This document shows positions 53,585 through 63,477 of a stretch of 64,000 nt of DNA, piece by piece. This stretch comes from Paraburkholderia sp. IMGN_8 (GTDB lineage: Bacteria; Pseudomonadota; Gammaproteobacteria; Burkholderiales; Burkholderiaceae), in assembly GCF_038050405.1 (NCBI RefSeq), contig NZ_CP150901.1, positions 558,001-622,000 on the forward strand, in the 5' to 3' direction. The translations under genes and the position numbers were made by a program. A model generated the notes under the pieces. That model searched no databases and was not told where the DNA came from. It saw only the letters and a program-made list of their open reading frames with translations. Numbering within the stretch: the stretch's first letter is position 1; every line of letters begins with the position of its first letter.

Positions 53585-53597
53585 TTGGGTTACCCAA
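53585..53597. promoter_or_regulatory. 13-bp palindrome upstream of luxI
   Basis: TTGGGTTACCCAA, perfect arms around a single T, between the luxI ATG and the lux box. Possibly a site for RsaL or another regulator. Confidence 0.35.
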
Positions 53598-53634
53598 TAC
53601 GCAAGAAAACTTATGCATTTTGAATCGTTCTGCC

Positions 53635-53654
53635 ACCTACCTACCTGGATAGGT
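53635..53654 (-). promoter_or_regulatory. lux/las-type box
   Basis: ACCTACCTACCTGGATAGGT, 20 bp with the CT-N12-AG spacing of las/lux boxes. It lies between luxI (-) and rsaL (+), where the LuxR protein would activate. Confidence 0.6.
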
Positions 53655-53718
53655 GTGCATGCTTATCGGGTAAAGCAGAATTGAGATAAGCATCAGCAAT
53701 CAACCGACAGGACACGAC

Positions 53719-54036
53719 ATGGAACTTCTCGAAAATCACTGGCAACCGCAAACCGGCATCCAGCCCCGCCCTGCGGAACCGTCGTCAGCGGTGGATCGCG
53801 TTCTGATCATTGCCTACCGCAAGAAGAAAAAAGAGAGCCAGCGCCGCTTCTGGGCGCGCTTCGGCGTAACGCAGTCGCGCGGCAGCCGGTTCGAATCGGG
53901 CGCCGAAATCCCGGCGCCGGTGTCGATCCTGCTGGGCCTTTATTTCACCAAGACCGTTTCCGACGCCGATCTCGGCCGGGCCGAGCGGGTGCTGCACAGC
54001 CGCGACGCCGCCGCCTTGTTCAACCCGGGTCAATAA
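53719..54036 (+). CDS. rsaL: RsaL-like quorum-sensing repressor
   Basis: A 105-aa small helix-turn-helix protein (KKKKESQRRFWARFGVTQSR then GSRFESGAEIPAPVSILLGL). Size, sequence type and position between luxI and luxR fit RsaL, which represses luxI and gives AHL homeostasis. Its 3' end overlaps the convergent luxR 3' end by 17 bp. Confidence 0.75.
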   Translation: MELLENHWQPQTGIQPRPAEPSSAVDRVLIIAYRKKKKESQRRFWARFGVTQSRGSRFESGAEIPAPVSILLGLYFTKTVSDADLGRAERVLHSRDAAALFNPGQ

Positions 54037-54748
54037 GTCCAAGCTGCGCGGCGATGACGGCCGCCGCGCGCCGCGAATTCACACCGAATTTCGTCCTGAT
54101 GTTTTTCATGTGGAAGTTCACGACAGCTTCCGAACAGCTCAGGATATGGGAAATTTCCCAGGTGGATTTGCCGCGCGCGGTCCATTTCAGGCATTCGCGT
54201 TCGCGCGGCGTGAGCTTGGGCAACAAGGTCTGGGTGTGCGTATTCAAATGGCGCTGGCTGGTGTCGATCACCAGATCGCGCAGTAGCACGAGATTCGGCA
54301 GGGCTACGTCGACATGGCGCCAGAATGCCTCGGTCGGATTGCTGTCATTGACAAAGCACATCATGCCGGCCTCCTGGTTCGGCCCATGGATCGGCAACGT
54401 CACCCCGGCACGCAAGCCGTGCGAGCGGGCTTCCTCATACATCGATTGCTGCGGGGCGGTCGTAAAAATATCCGGCGACCAGATCAGCGGCGTTGCGCGC
54501 GTCGCGCAATGCGCGACAGTCGGGTCGATGTGCACGAGCCCCTGCTCGTCATACGTGCGGCGCCACGTCGGCGCATAGGTGCTGCGCACATAGGCGTCTT
54601 CGAGGCGAATGGTCGGGCGCGGCAGCATGGCGATCAAGATCCGATCGAAACCCCATGTCTCGGCAAGCCCCGCGATGACGCCGAACCATTCCGCCTCGTC
54701 CGCGGCGTTCAGTAACGGAGCCATCTGCTCGATAAAGTGTAGCGGCAA
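54020..54748 (-). CDS. braR: LuxR-family AHL-responsive regulator (BraR-like)
   Basis: About 242 aa from a TTG at 54748 (GAGAG upstream); ATG 54724 and 54835 are alternatives. The autoinducer domain has WGFDRILIAML, YAPTWRRTYDEQGLVHIDPT and TLPIHGPNQEAGMMCFV. The C-terminal LuxR helix-turn-helix is LTPRERECLKWTARGKSTWE and SEAVVNFHMKNIRTKFGVNS. It lies next to rsaL and luxI, completing the Bra-type locus. Confidence 0.86.
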   Translation of the reverse strand: MPLHFIEQMAPLLNAADEAEWFGVIAGLAETWGFDRILIAMLPRPTIRLEDAYVRSTYAPTWRRTYDEQGLVHIDPTVAHCATRATPLIWSPDIFTTAPQQSMYEEARSHGLRAGVTLPIHGPNQEAGMMCFVNDSNPTEAFWRHVDVALPNLVLLRDLVIDTSQRHLNTHTQTLLPKLTPRERECLKWTARGKSTWEISHILSCSEAVVNFHMKNIRTKFGVNSRRAAAVIAAQLGLIDPG

Positions 54749-55198
54749 TTTAACTCTCTCAGATCGCAAACTACCCGTTGCGGTTAATTGCGGGACGGCC
54801 TTCCGTCCAGCTGTTTTATCGCCACAATCTATCACTAAAAATTACTTTGCAAATCCGGCCTGGATTTCGAAAGAAACGGCAGCAGCGCGGGTTGCGCGAA
54901 GGAGCGCACGATTTGCTCTTTATATCGGATTTTTTCGGTTCCGTTGCTATAAACACAGGAATATAACGGTTAATTTTTCGCGGCTTGGCGCTCAGTCGAT
55001 TTCGATTGGCAAGATACATTTTCAATCACACGGGCAATCACAGCACTTACGGGAATTCGGAAAAAAAGACTTAATTTGGTTTGGTCAGGAAATTAATGCT
55101 GGATTCTAAGCAGGTCGCAAACGTTTTCAAAGTTGTTTGATGCCTATCCGGGCCAGGTGCTACCTTAAACGTCGAACCCCGTTCCCGTTTGAGGCGTC
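54749..55198. other. AT-richer gap between luxR and the sugar-acid operon
   Basis: About 450 bp without a supported gene. It is noticeably richer in A and T than its surroundings, especially 54830-55140. It must hold promoters for luxR (-) and the operon (+), but I cannot point to clear hexamers. Confidence 0.5.
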
Positions 55199-56140
55199 AT
55201 GAACGATTCTCCGATCCTCGACAGCGAGTTCGCCGCTTCGGTCATGGCGGTGCCGCCGCTCGCACGCCGCGCCGATTACACGCTGGATGCAGTTGAGAAT
55301 CGCACACTGATCCGCCACATCGAGGCTGGTGGCGTGCACACCCTGTTGTACGGCGGCAACGCGAATCTTTATCACACCGCCGTCAGCGAATATCGGGACT
55401 TGCTGGACCAACTGGCCGACAGCGCCGGCCCTGCCACACGCGTGATCCCGGCAATCGGCCCGGACTACGGGAAGATGCTCGATCAGGCGCGCATTCTCGC
55501 GCAAACCCGTTATCGAACCGCGATGGTGTTGCCGCTCGGCGGCTTTACGACATCCGAAGGCGTCGCGGCGGGACTGACGCGCATCGTCGACGCGGCGGGC
55601 ATGCCGCTCACGCTGTACATTAAGAGCGAAAGCTATGTTGAGGTGGAGACGCTGGCGCGTCTGATCGAGCGCGGCACGCTGCTGGCCGTGAAATACGCGA
55701 TCGTTCGCGAAAATCCGGCGGACGATCCCTATCTGCACCGTTTGCTGCAAAGCGTGCCGGCTACCAAAGTGGTGTCGGGCATGGGCGAGCGGCCGGCGCT
55801 CGTCCATTTGCGCGAGTTCGGTCTTGCCGCCTGGACCACGGGCTCCGGATGTATCGCGCCGCACATGGTCATGGCTCTTCTGCACGCTGTCAAAACCGGA
55901 AATCATGTCGAGGCCCAGCGTCTTTACGACGCGTTCATGCCGCTCGAAACCCTGCGCGGCGAAATCTCGCTGATTCGCGTGTTGCACGACGCGGTCACGT
56001 TCTCGAAGATCGCCGACATGGGGCCGATCCTGCCGCTGCTCAGTTCGACGCCGCCCGAACATCATGCGAAGATCGGCCATGCGGCGCAGGCATTGCTCGC
56101 GTTGGAGCGTCAGTTCGCGGGGCCGTCCGCGGCGCGTTGA
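55199..56140 (+). CDS. DapA-family (dihydrodipicolinate synthase-like) aldolase/dehydratase
   Basis: A 313-aa class I aldolase-fold protein. The Schiff-base Lys is in LLAVKYAIVREN; substrate-site sequences include GGVHTLLYGGNANLYH and PLTLYIKSESYVEV. In sugar-acid pathways this fold serves as 2-keto-3-deoxy-acid dehydratase or aldolase. With an SMP-30 lactonase and an IlvD-type dehydratase in the same operon, a 2-keto-3-deoxypentonate or hexonate is the likely substrate type (inference). Confidence 0.82.
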   Translation: MNDSPILDSEFAASVMAVPPLARRADYTLDAVENRTLIRHIEAGGVHTLLYGGNANLYHTAVSEYRDLLDQLADSAGPATRVIPAIGPDYGKMLDQARILAQTRYRTAMVLPLGGFTTSEGVAAGLTRIVDAAGMPLTLYIKSESYVEVETLARLIERGTLLAVKYAIVRENPADDPYLHRLLQSVPATKVVSGMGERPALVHLREFGLAAWTTGSGCIAPHMVMALLHAVKTGNHVEAQRLYDAFMPLETLRGEISLIRVLHDAVTFSKIADMGPILPLLSSTPPEHHAKIGHAAQALLALERQFAGPSAAR

Positions 56141-56217
56141 CGGCGCATTCGCCTCGCTCAACGAGCAGAGCTTCAACCCGCTTCCGCCTGCAACCTTCAA
56201 TCACCCAAAGCACAAGC

Positions 56218-57156
56218 ATGAGCGATAACAGCCGACGCTATCCCGATCCCGCCATCCATATTCTCGATCCGCGCTTCAAGGCGCTGACCCTCGCGTCCGC
56301 TTCGGTCGAATGTCTGTATCAGGGCGCGCGCTGGTCGGAAGGGCCGGTCTGGTTCGGCGATGGCCGCTATCTGCTGTGGAGCGACATTCCCAACGACCGC
56401 ATCCTGCGCTGGGATGAGCCGAGCGGCACGGTCACGACGTTTCGTCAGTCGTCGAACAATGCGAACGGCAACACGCGCGATCGCACGGGGCGCCTCGTCA
56501 CATGCGAGCACTTGACGCGGCGTGTGACGCGCACTGAATACGACGGCTCGATTACCGTGCTCGCCGATCGTTATCGCGGCAAGCGCTTCAATTCGCCGAA
56601 TGACGTGATCGTGAAATCGGACGGCTCGATCTGGTTCAGCGATCCGACCTTCGGCATCGACAGCTTCTATGAGGGCGAGCGGCAGGAGTCGGAACTGACC
56701 GCGTGCGTTTATCGTATCGACGGGCAAACCGGCGAAGTCACGGTGGTCGCCGATGACGTGCTCGGACCGAACGGGCTCGCGTTTTCGCCGGACGAGTCCG
56801 TGCTGTACGTGGTTGAATCGCGAGGCGAGCCGCGCAAGATTCGCGCGTTCGATGTCGGCGGCAATGGCAGCGCGCTCTCGAACAACCGCGTGCTGATCGA
56901 CGCCGGGCCGGGCACGCCGGACGGCTTTCGCGTCGATATCCACGGCAATCTGTGGTGCGGCTGGGGCATGGGCCACGATGATCTCGACGGTGTGCGCGTG
57001 TTCACGCCGCAAGGCGAGTTGATCGGCCACATCGCCTTGCCGGAGCGCTGCGCGAACGTCTGTTTCGGCGGGCGGCATCGCAACCGGCTGTTCATGGCGG
57101 CAAGCCATGGGTTGTATTCGCTTTATGTGAACACGCAGGGGATGCAGGGCGGGTGA
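56218..57156 (+). CDS. SMP-30/gluconolactonase-family lactonase
   Basis: A 312-aa six-bladed propeller. Metal-site Glu in ARWSEGPVWFGDGRYLLWSD, Asn in FNSPNDVIVKSDGSIWFSDP (cited parts ≤20) and VLGPNGLAFSPDESVLYVVE with catalytic Asp. It hydrolyses sugar lactones to aldonates. It lies 77 bp after the DapA-like gene. Sugar specificity is unknown. Confidence 0.88.
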   Translation: MSDNSRRYPDPAIHILDPRFKALTLASASVECLYQGARWSEGPVWFGDGRYLLWSDIPNDRILRWDEPSGTVTTFRQSSNNANGNTRDRTGRLVTCEHLTRRVTRTEYDGSITVLADRYRGKRFNSPNDVIVKSDGSIWFSDPTFGIDSFYEGERQESELTACVYRIDGQTGEVTVVADDVLGPNGLAFSPDESVLYVVESRGEPRKIRAFDVGGNGSALSNNRVLIDAGPGTPDGFRVDIHGNLWCGWGMGHDDLDGVRVFTPQGELIGHIALPERCANVCFGGRHRNRLFMAASHGLYSLYVNTQGMQGG

Positions 57157-57314
57157 ACACCCAGTCGAGTTTGAAGTTGCCTAACAACTGCTAATTCAAG
57201 TCGCCATCCGGCCTCGGGTTTGCCCTTGGTTAGACCAAAAAAATCATTGAAAGATAAAGACTTGCGGCATAAGTAGCGGATTTTCCGAGCAGCACCGTAC
57301 GACCATTAATTTGC

Positions 57315-57344
57315 TTGACATCGGCAGTTGGGCTTCGCTATGTT
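57315..57344 (+). promoter_or_regulatory. sigma70 promoter of the ABC-transporter/IlvD genes
   Basis: TTGACA (57315-57320), 18-bp spacer, TATGTT (57339-57344); a leader of about 65 nt precedes ATG 57417. Confidence 0.6.
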
Positions 57345-57416
57345 GCATTGATAGAAAGACACCGCCAGCACCGCATTCGACCGGCGGACTTCCATACGAA
57401 GAAGCGAGGAGACGCA

Positions 57417-58586
57417 ATGACTGTTTCTGGCAGATTGGCGCTCAGGCTGGTGTCCGTATATCTCGCGGCGAGCGCCGCCTTTGCATCCGCAGCGCACGCG
57501 GCCGATCCGGTAACGCTCAACATCGTCGACGTGGCCGGCGATCTTCAGCTCACGCAAAAGGGCTTCGAGGCGTTCAAGGCGAAGTATCCAAACCTTATCG
57601 CCAACTTCACGTTCACGAACGCGCCGGCGCCGCAACTGCCCGGCAAGATCAAGGCGATGCAGGCCGCGGGCCGCTCCGACATCGACCTCGTGCTGACCGG
57701 CACCGACGCATTAGCCGCCGGCATCGAACAGAACCTGTGGATGAAGTTGCTTCCCGGCAATGCGGCGGCATTCCCCGGTGTGCTCGACAGATACGCGCCG
57801 GGTCCGCGCAAGATGCAGGATCTCGCGCAAGGCTTCGGCCTCGAAGTCGCGTATATGCCGGCCGGCCCGCTGATCGAATACAACCCCGCCAAAGTCAGCG
57901 ATCCGCCAAAGACGCCCGAGCAATTGCTGCAATGGTGCAAGGCGCATCCGGACAAGCTGATCTACGCACGCCCGGCGAATTCGGGTCCGGGCCGCACGTT
58001 CCTGATGGGGCTGCCGTACGTGCTCGGCGATAAAGATCCGCAAGACCCGATTCACGGTTGGGACAAGACGTGGGCTTTCCTCAAGCAACTGAACGATTGC
58101 ATTCCTTACTATCCGGGTGGCACCTCGGCGGTGATGAAAGAACTCGGCGAGGGCACGCGCGACATGACCGTGACGGTGACCGGCTGGGACATCAATCCGC
58201 GCGCGCTCGGCATCGTGCCGGAGGAATTCCGCGTACAGGCATTCGACAACATGACGTGGGTGAACGACGCGCACTACATGGTGATTCCAAAGGGCGTGCC
58301 AAAGGAAAAGCTCGACGTGCTCTACAAGCTGATGAACTTCATGCTCGAACCGGCACAGCAGGCGATGACCTATGACGATGGTTACTTCTATCCCGGTCCC
58401 GCGATCAAGGGCGTGAGCGTCGAACAGGCGCCGGCGCACAGCCAGGATGTGCTGAAGAAGTACGGGCGGCCCGAGTACGCGAAGCTGCTGGCCGAGCGTC
58501 CGCATGTATTGCCGCTGAACGCCACTGCGATGGTCGCGGCTTTCAGGAAGTGGGACAGCGAGGTCGGCGCGCAGAAGACCAAGTAG
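57417..58586 (+). CDS. ABC transporter periplasmic substrate-binding protein
   Basis: 389 aa with a Sec signal peptide (LVSVYLAASAAFASAAHAAD) and a family 1-type binding fold (LQLTQKGFEAFKAKYPNLIA; DIDLVLTGTDALAAGIEQ; FMLEPAQQAMTYDDGYFYPG). GAGGAGACGC precedes the ATG. Sequence type is nearer to putrescine/iron-type binding proteins than to classic sugar-binding ones, although its operon is for sugar acids. Confidence 0.88.
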   Translation: MTVSGRLALRLVSVYLAASAAFASAAHAADPVTLNIVDVAGDLQLTQKGFEAFKAKYPNLIANFTFTNAPAPQLPGKIKAMQAAGRSDIDLVLTGTDALAAGIEQNLWMKLLPGNAAAFPGVLDRYAPGPRKMQDLAQGFGLEVAYMPAGPLIEYNPAKVSDPPKTPEQLLQWCKAHPDKLIYARPANSGPGRTFLMGLPYVLGDKDPQDPIHGWDKTWAFLKQLNDCIPYYPGGTSAVMKELGEGTRDMTVTVTGWDINPRALGIVPEEFRVQAFDNMTWVNDAHYMVIPKGVPKEKLDVLYKLMNFMLEPAQQAMTYDDGYFYPGPAIKGVSVEQAPAHSQDVLKKYGRPEYAKLLAERPHVLPLNATAMVAAFRKWDSEVGAQKTK

Positions 58587-58647
58587 TCGGCCACGTAGTC
58601 CGATGAGGCTGTCGCGATTCGCGCGCTATCCGTATCAGGAAACCGCC

Positions 58648-59727
58648 ATGAACCATCACTTTGAGCAGTTGCGGCTCGACTCGGTGAGCCGCAGTTTCAC
58701 GAATGCGGAAGGCCATGCGATCGCGGCGTTGCAAGGGCTCGACCTGAACATCCGGCGCGGCGAGTTCATCGCGTTGCTGGGACCGTCGGGCTGCGGCAAA
58801 TCGACGGCACTCAATTGCATCGCCGGTTTGCAGCCGTTAAGCGGCGGCGGCATCTGGCTCGACGACAAACGCATCGACGTGCTGCCGCCGGAAAAGCGCG
58901 GTTTCGGCATGGTGTTCCAGAACTATGCGCTGTTTCCGCACATGACGGTGCTCGACAACGTCGGCTTCGGTTTGAAGATGCGCGGGGTCGGCAGGAGCGA
59001 AGCCGTGCGGCGTGTGCGTGAGGCGTTGCAGCTCGTACAACTGGTCGGTCATGAACGCAAGCTGCCCGGACAACTTTCGGGTGGTCAGCAGCAGCGTGTC
59101 GCGATCGCGCGGGCTATCGTGATCGAACCGCCGCTGATCCTGATGGACGAACCGCTGTCGAATCTCGATACGAAACTGCGCATCGAAATGCGCGCCGAGA
59201 TTCGCCGCATCCATAGCCAGCTTGAACGCGCGACCCTCTACGTGACGCACGATCAGGACGAAGCGTTGTCGATGGCGGACCGCATCGTCGTGATGAAAGA
59301 GGGCGTGGTGCAGCAGATCGCGACGCCGAAAGAGGTCTATACGCGGCCCCAGAACTTGCATGTCGCACGCTTCATGGGTTATCGCAATGTCGTCGAATTC
59401 ACGCTCGAAGGCATGCAGGGCGAAGGCGTTGTGGTAAGCGCGAACGGCGTGCGTCTGATCGGCACCCCGATGGCCGGTTTCAACAGCAAGCGCGTGAGCG
59501 TCGCGCTGCGTCCCGAGGATATGGAACGTGCCGGGCCGGGCGCGGAAAACGCGTTCGACGCGTTGGTGACCACGGTCGAATACGGCGGGCACGATTCGCT
59601 ATTGCGCGTGAAGACGGCATTCGGCGAGTTGTGGGCGCGTATCGCGGGCGAGTTCGCCCAAGGCGAGCGAATCAGCTTGCGCGTGGCGCCGTCATGCACG
59701 CTCGTCTATGACGAAGACGCGCCATGA
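58648..59727 (+). CDS. ABC transporter ATP-binding protein (PotA-like)
   Basis: 359 aa. Walker A GPSGCGKSTALN, signature LSGGQQQRVAIARAI, Walker B LILMDEPLSNLD, H-loop LYVTHDQDEAL, and a C-terminal TOBE domain (ALRPEDMERAG). ATG 58648 begins the family region. Its stop overlaps the next permease start by 4 bp (ATGA). Confidence 0.92.
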   Translation: MNHHFEQLRLDSVSRSFTNAEGHAIAALQGLDLNIRRGEFIALLGPSGCGKSTALNCIAGLQPLSGGGIWLDDKRIDVLPPEKRGFGMVFQNYALFPHMTVLDNVGFGLKMRGVGRSEAVRRVREALQLVQLVGHERKLPGQLSGGQQQRVAIARAIVIEPPLILMDEPLSNLDTKLRIEMRAEIRRIHSQLERATLYVTHDQDEALSMADRIVVMKEGVVQQIATPKEVYTRPQNLHVARFMGYRNVVEFTLEGMQGEGVVVSANGVRLIGTPMAGFNSKRVSVALRPEDMERAGPGAENAFDALVTTVEYGGHDSLLRVKTAFGELWARIAGEFAQGERISLRVAPSCTLVYDEDAP

Positions 59728-60602
59728 ACACGGGCACGCTGTCGCCTCCACTTGCTCCGCGCGACACCAAAGCGTGGCTCGTCGCGCCAGCTTTGATCTT
59801 CATCGTCGCGTTGTTCATCTATCCGTTTGCGTATGGTCTGGTGCTGTCGTTCCGGCCGATGAACGGCGGTGGCCTGTGGGCCAACTATCTGACGTTCTTC
59901 ACCGATACGTCGATGTGGCCGACCATCATCGTCACGTTGAAGCTCGCGGTGCCCGCGACGCTCATCAATGTCGGCGTGTCGGTCCCGGTGGCGTTCGCGC
60001 TGCGCCGCAGTTCGCCCTATCAGAAGTTCGTCACGACGCTGCTGGTGATTCCGGTCACGCTCGGCACCGTGCTGATCGCCGACGGCATGCTCACGTACTT
60101 CGGTCCGAACGGCTGGTTTCCGCAGGCCTTGCAGGGCCTGCATCTCTATTCGGATGAAGTGCGTCTCACGCATAACTTCTGGGGCGTGCTGATCTCGCTG
60201 ATCGTGTCGGGCTTTCCGTTTGCGTTTCTGTTGACGCTGTCGTACGTAACGGGCATCGATCCGACGCTGGCAAGCGCCGCGGCAACATTGGGCGCGAGTC
60301 CGTGGCAGCAGTTTCGCCGCATCTATCTGCCGCTGCTGGTGCCGGGTTTGACGATGGCCGCGTGCCTGTCGTTCGTGCAGGCATTCTCGGTGTTTCCATC
60401 GGCGGTGCTGCTCGGTGCGCCCGCCGGCCCGACGCGCGTGATGTCGATCGCCGCGGCTGAAGCCGCGTTCGAGAGCTACGACTATTCGCTTGCGTCCGCG
60501 ATCGCGATGGTGATGGGCTTCGTGCAATTGGTGGTGGTCGCCGCGATGCTCGGCGCGCGCCGCTTTTTCTACAGCGGCCCGGTGACGGGAGGCAAAGGCT
60601 GA
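59724..60602 (+). CDS. ABC transporter permease 1
   Basis: A 292-aa inner-membrane protein with about six helices (LIFIVALFIYPFAYGLVLSF at the start). The EAA loop is AAATLGASPWQQFRRIYLPL. It pairs with the next permease and overlaps it at TGATG. Confidence 0.9.
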   Translation: MNTGTLSPPLAPRDTKAWLVAPALIFIVALFIYPFAYGLVLSFRPMNGGGLWANYLTFFTDTSMWPTIIVTLKLAVPATLINVGVSVPVAFALRRSSPYQKFVTTLLVIPVTLGTVLIADGMLTYFGPNGWFPQALQGLHLYSDEVRLTHNFWGVLISLIVSGFPFAFLLTLSYVTGIDPTLASAAATLGASPWQQFRRIYLPLLVPGLTMAACLSFVQAFSVFPSAVLLGAPAGPTRVMSIAAAEAAFESYDYSLASAIAMVMGFVQLVVVAAMLGARRFFYSGPVTGGKG

Positions 60603-61528
60603 TGGCAACCGATCACCATGCGACACATCCTTCGTGGGCCGCGTCATCATCAAACGGCGACGACGGCGCCCGGCAACCCAGCAAGCGCATCAAACAACGC
60701 GGCAGTTTGCCGGGCCGCGCGTGGCAGGTGCTGGTGTGGGGCGCGATGGTGTTTTTCCTCGTCAACGTGGTGCTGCTGATCGCGACGGTCGCGGTCAACT
60801 CGGTGGCGACGCGCTGGTTCGGCACCTTGTTGCCGCAAGGCTTCACGCTGCATTGGTATGCGCAGGCGTGGCGCGACTTCCAGTTGGCGAGCGTGTTGTG
60901 GGTCACCGTTGAAGTGGTCGGCGCGGTGGTGCTGTTGTCGGTCCTGCTCGGCGTACCTGCGGCCTATGCGCTTGCGCGCGTGCAATTTCCGGGCAAGCGC
61001 ATGGCAATGCTGATTTTCCTGCTGCCGTTGATGGTGCCGCCCGTCACCTACGGCATTCCAATGGCGACCGTGATGTACAAGATCGGTCTGGCGGGCACCC
61101 TCGGCGGCGTGATTCTCGCGAATCTCGTGCCCGCACTGCCGTTCGTCATTCTGGTGATGACACCGTTCATTGAACAGATCGATCCGAATCTCGAAGCGGC
61201 GGCGCGCATTTTCGGCGCCAACACCTTCCGCTATTTCCGCTACGTGCTGCTGCCTTTGCTGGTGCCCGGCATGCTGGCGGCCGGCCTGCTCGTGCTGGTG
61301 CGCACCATCGGCCTGTTCGAGCTGACATTTTTTACTGCCGGCCCCGCGACGCAAACATTGGTGGTCGCGTTGTACTACGCTGTATTTTCAACCGGCGTGC
61401 GCGCACCGCAGTCGATCGACGCGATGGCGATGGTCTACATGGCGATCACGCTGATCTGGGTGCTGATCGCGCTGCAATTCGTCAGCCCGACGCAGATCGT
61501 GTCGCGTGTGAAGGAACAGAAGCGCTGA
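60602..61528 (+). CDS. ABC transporter permease 2
   Basis: 308 aa. A basic, disordered N-terminus of ~40 residues precedes the helices (GAMVFFLVNVVLLIATVAVN; VVGAVVLLSVLLGVPAAYAL). The EAA loop is AARIFGANTFRYFRYVLLPL. GGAGG lies just upstream. Confidence 0.9.
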   Translation: MATDHHATHPSWAASSSNGDDGARQPSKRIKQRGSLPGRAWQVLVWGAMVFFLVNVVLLIATVAVNSVATRWFGTLLPQGFTLHWYAQAWRDFQLASVLWVTVEVVGAVVLLSVLLGVPAAYALARVQFPGKRMAMLIFLLPLMVPPVTYGIPMATVMYKIGLAGTLGGVILANLVPALPFVILVMTPFIEQIDPNLEAAARIFGANTFRYFRYVLLPLLVPGMLAAGLLVLVRTIGLFELTFFTAGPATQTLVVALYYAVFSTGVRAPQSIDAMAMVYMAITLIWVLIALQFVSPTQIVSRVKEQKR

Positions 61529-61544
61529 CGAAAAATGAAAGGAC

Positions 61545-63305
61545 ATGGTGGAGCAGACGTTGACGAAGAGAAAAACGCCAGAAGAGTTGCGCAGCCATCG
61601 CTGGTATGGGGTGAACGATATGCGTTCGTTCGGCCATCGCTCGCGTACCGCGCAAATGGGCTATAGCCGCGAGGAATATGCGGGTAAGCCGGTGATCGCG
61701 ATCCTCAACACGTGGAGCGAGATCAATTCTTGCCACACGCATTTCAGGCAGCGTGTCGAGGAAGTGAAGCGCGGCATCTGGCAGGCCGGCGGCTTTCCGG
61801 TCGAGCTGCCGGTGCAGACACTCGCCGAGCCGTTCCAGAAGCCCACCACGATGCTCTACCGCAACTTCCTCGCGATGGAAGCCGAGGAGACGCTGCGTTC
61901 GTATCCTGCCGATGGCGCAGTGCTGATGGGCGGTTGCGACAAGACCACGCCCGCCTTGCTGATGGGTGCGATCTCGATGGATCTGCCGGCCATCTTCCTG
62001 CCCGCCGGGCCGATGCTGCGCGGTAACTGGAACGGCGCGACGCTCGGTTCCGGATCGGACACCTGGAAGTACTGGGCCGATCTGCGCGCGGGCAAGATCA
62101 CCGAGGAAGACTGGCAAGGCGTCGAAGGCGGCATTGCGCGCTCGCCCGGCCACTGCATGACGATGGGCACCGCGTCGACGATGACGAGTGCCGCCGAAGC
62201 GCTCGGCTTCACGCTGCCCGGCTTCGCGTCGATTCCCGCGGTGGATTCGCGGCATGCGCAGATGGCGGCGAAAACCGGCATGCGGATTGTCGAGATGGTA
62301 TGGGAGGACCTGAAGCCATCGGACCTGATCACCGCCGGTTCGATCGACAACGCGGTGACCACCTGCCTCGCGCTATCCGGCTCGACCAACGCGATCGTCC
62401 ACATGATCGCACTCGCGCGCCGCGCGGGAGTCGATCTGACGCTCGATCGCTACGACGAGCTCGCGCGCCGCACACCGGTGCTCGCGAACATCCGTCCGAC
62501 CGGCGCGTACCTGATGGAAGACTTTTTCTACGCAGGCGGTTTGCCGGCGATGCTCGCCGAACTGGGCGACCTGATCGACCGCTCGCAGAAAACCGTCAAT
62601 GGCCGAACGCTCGGCGAAAACCTCGAAGGCGCGAAGATTTTCAACGACGACGTGATTCGCCGGCGCAGCGCACCGCTGCTGCCGGATAACGGCCTCGCGG
62701 TGCTCCACGGCAACATCGCGCCCGACGGCGCCGTCATCAAACCGGGCGCCGCCGAGCCCAGGCTGCTGGTGCACACCGGGCGCGCGGTGGTGTTCAAGGA
62801 TTACAACGACATGGCCGCACGCATCGACGACGACGCGCTCGACATCGACGAAAACAGCGTGATCGTGCTCCAGCACGCCGGGCCGGTGGGGGCTCCGGGC
62901 ATGCCCGAATGGGGGCAACTACCGATCCCGCGGAAATTGCTGCAAAAAGGCGTACGCGATATGTTGCGCATATCGGATGCACGGATGAGCGGGACGAGTT
63001 ACGGCGCCTGCGTGTTGCACGTCGCGCCGGAGTCGTTCATCGGCGGGCCGTTTGCGTTGGTGCGGAACGGCGACCTGATCGAACTCGACGTGCCGCGACG
63101 CAAGCTCAATCTGCTGATATCCGACGACGAACTGGCGCGCCGCAAGGCCGCCTGGGTCGAGCCCGCGCCGCGCTTTACACGTGGCTACGGGGCGCTGCAT
63201 CAGGTACATGTGATGCAGGCGAATAAAGGATGCGACTTCGATTTCTTGCAGCGCGGCGGCGCGAACGCGGAGGCGGACGCAGCCGGCGAGCCGGAGATTC
63301 ACTGA
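61545..63305 (+). CDS. IlvD/Edd-family sugar-acid dehydratase
   Basis: A 586-aa Fe-S dehydratase. Cluster Cys residues are in [26 protein letters not shown] and [34 protein letters not shown] and [19 protein letters not shown] are conserved. Length and sequence place it nearer to L-arabinonate/D-xylonate dehydratases than to branched-chain IlvD. It would turn the aldonate released by the lactonase into a 2-keto-3-deoxy acid. Last gene of the operon. Confidence 0.88.
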   Translation: MVEQTLTKRKTPEELRSHRWYGVNDMRSFGHRSRTAQMGYSREEYAGKPVIAILNTWSEINSCHTHFRQRVEEVKRGIWQAGGFPVELPVQTLAEPFQKPTTMLYRNFLAMEAEETLRSYPADGAVLMGGCDKTTPALLMGAISMDLPAIFLPAGPMLRGNWNGATLGSGSDTWKYWADLRAGKITEEDWQGVEGGIARSPGHCMTMGTASTMTSAAEALGFTLPGFASIPAVDSRHAQMAAKTGMRIVEMVWEDLKPSDLITAGSIDNAVTTCLALSGSTNAIVHMIALARRAGVDLTLDRYDELARRTPVLANIRPTGAYLMEDFFYAGGLPAMLAELGDLIDRSQKTVNGRTLGENLEGAKIFNDDVIRRRSAPLLPDNGLAVLHGNIAPDGAVIKPGAAEPRLLVHTGRAVVFKDYNDMAARIDDDALDIDENSVIVLQHAGPVGAPGMPEWGQLPIPRKLLQKGVRDMLRISDARMSGTSYGACVLHVAPESFIGGPFALVRNGDLIELDVPRRKLNLLISDDELARRKAAWVEPAPRFTRGYGALHQVHVMQANKGCDFDFLQRGGANAEADAAGEPEIH

Positions 63306-63377
63306 GTTTGCCGAGGGCCGTCGAGAGCAGTCGAGAGCCATGAAAGGGCCATAGAGCCACTACACGCTGAGAGGGGG

Positions 63378-63402
63378 CGCGATGCGGCTGGGCCGCATCG
63401 CG
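63378..63402. terminator. hairpin between convergent IlvD-type and SDR genes
   Basis: Perfect 11-bp arms CGCGATGCGGC / GCCGCATCGCG around TGG. There is no strong T-tract; it may serve as a bidirectional terminator. Confidence 0.5.
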
Positions 63403-63477
63403 TGACCTAAGCCTGAGCCTGGGGCTGCACCTGCGCCTCGTGACCGAGGCCGTTCAAAACCGCAATCGGTGACCCAA

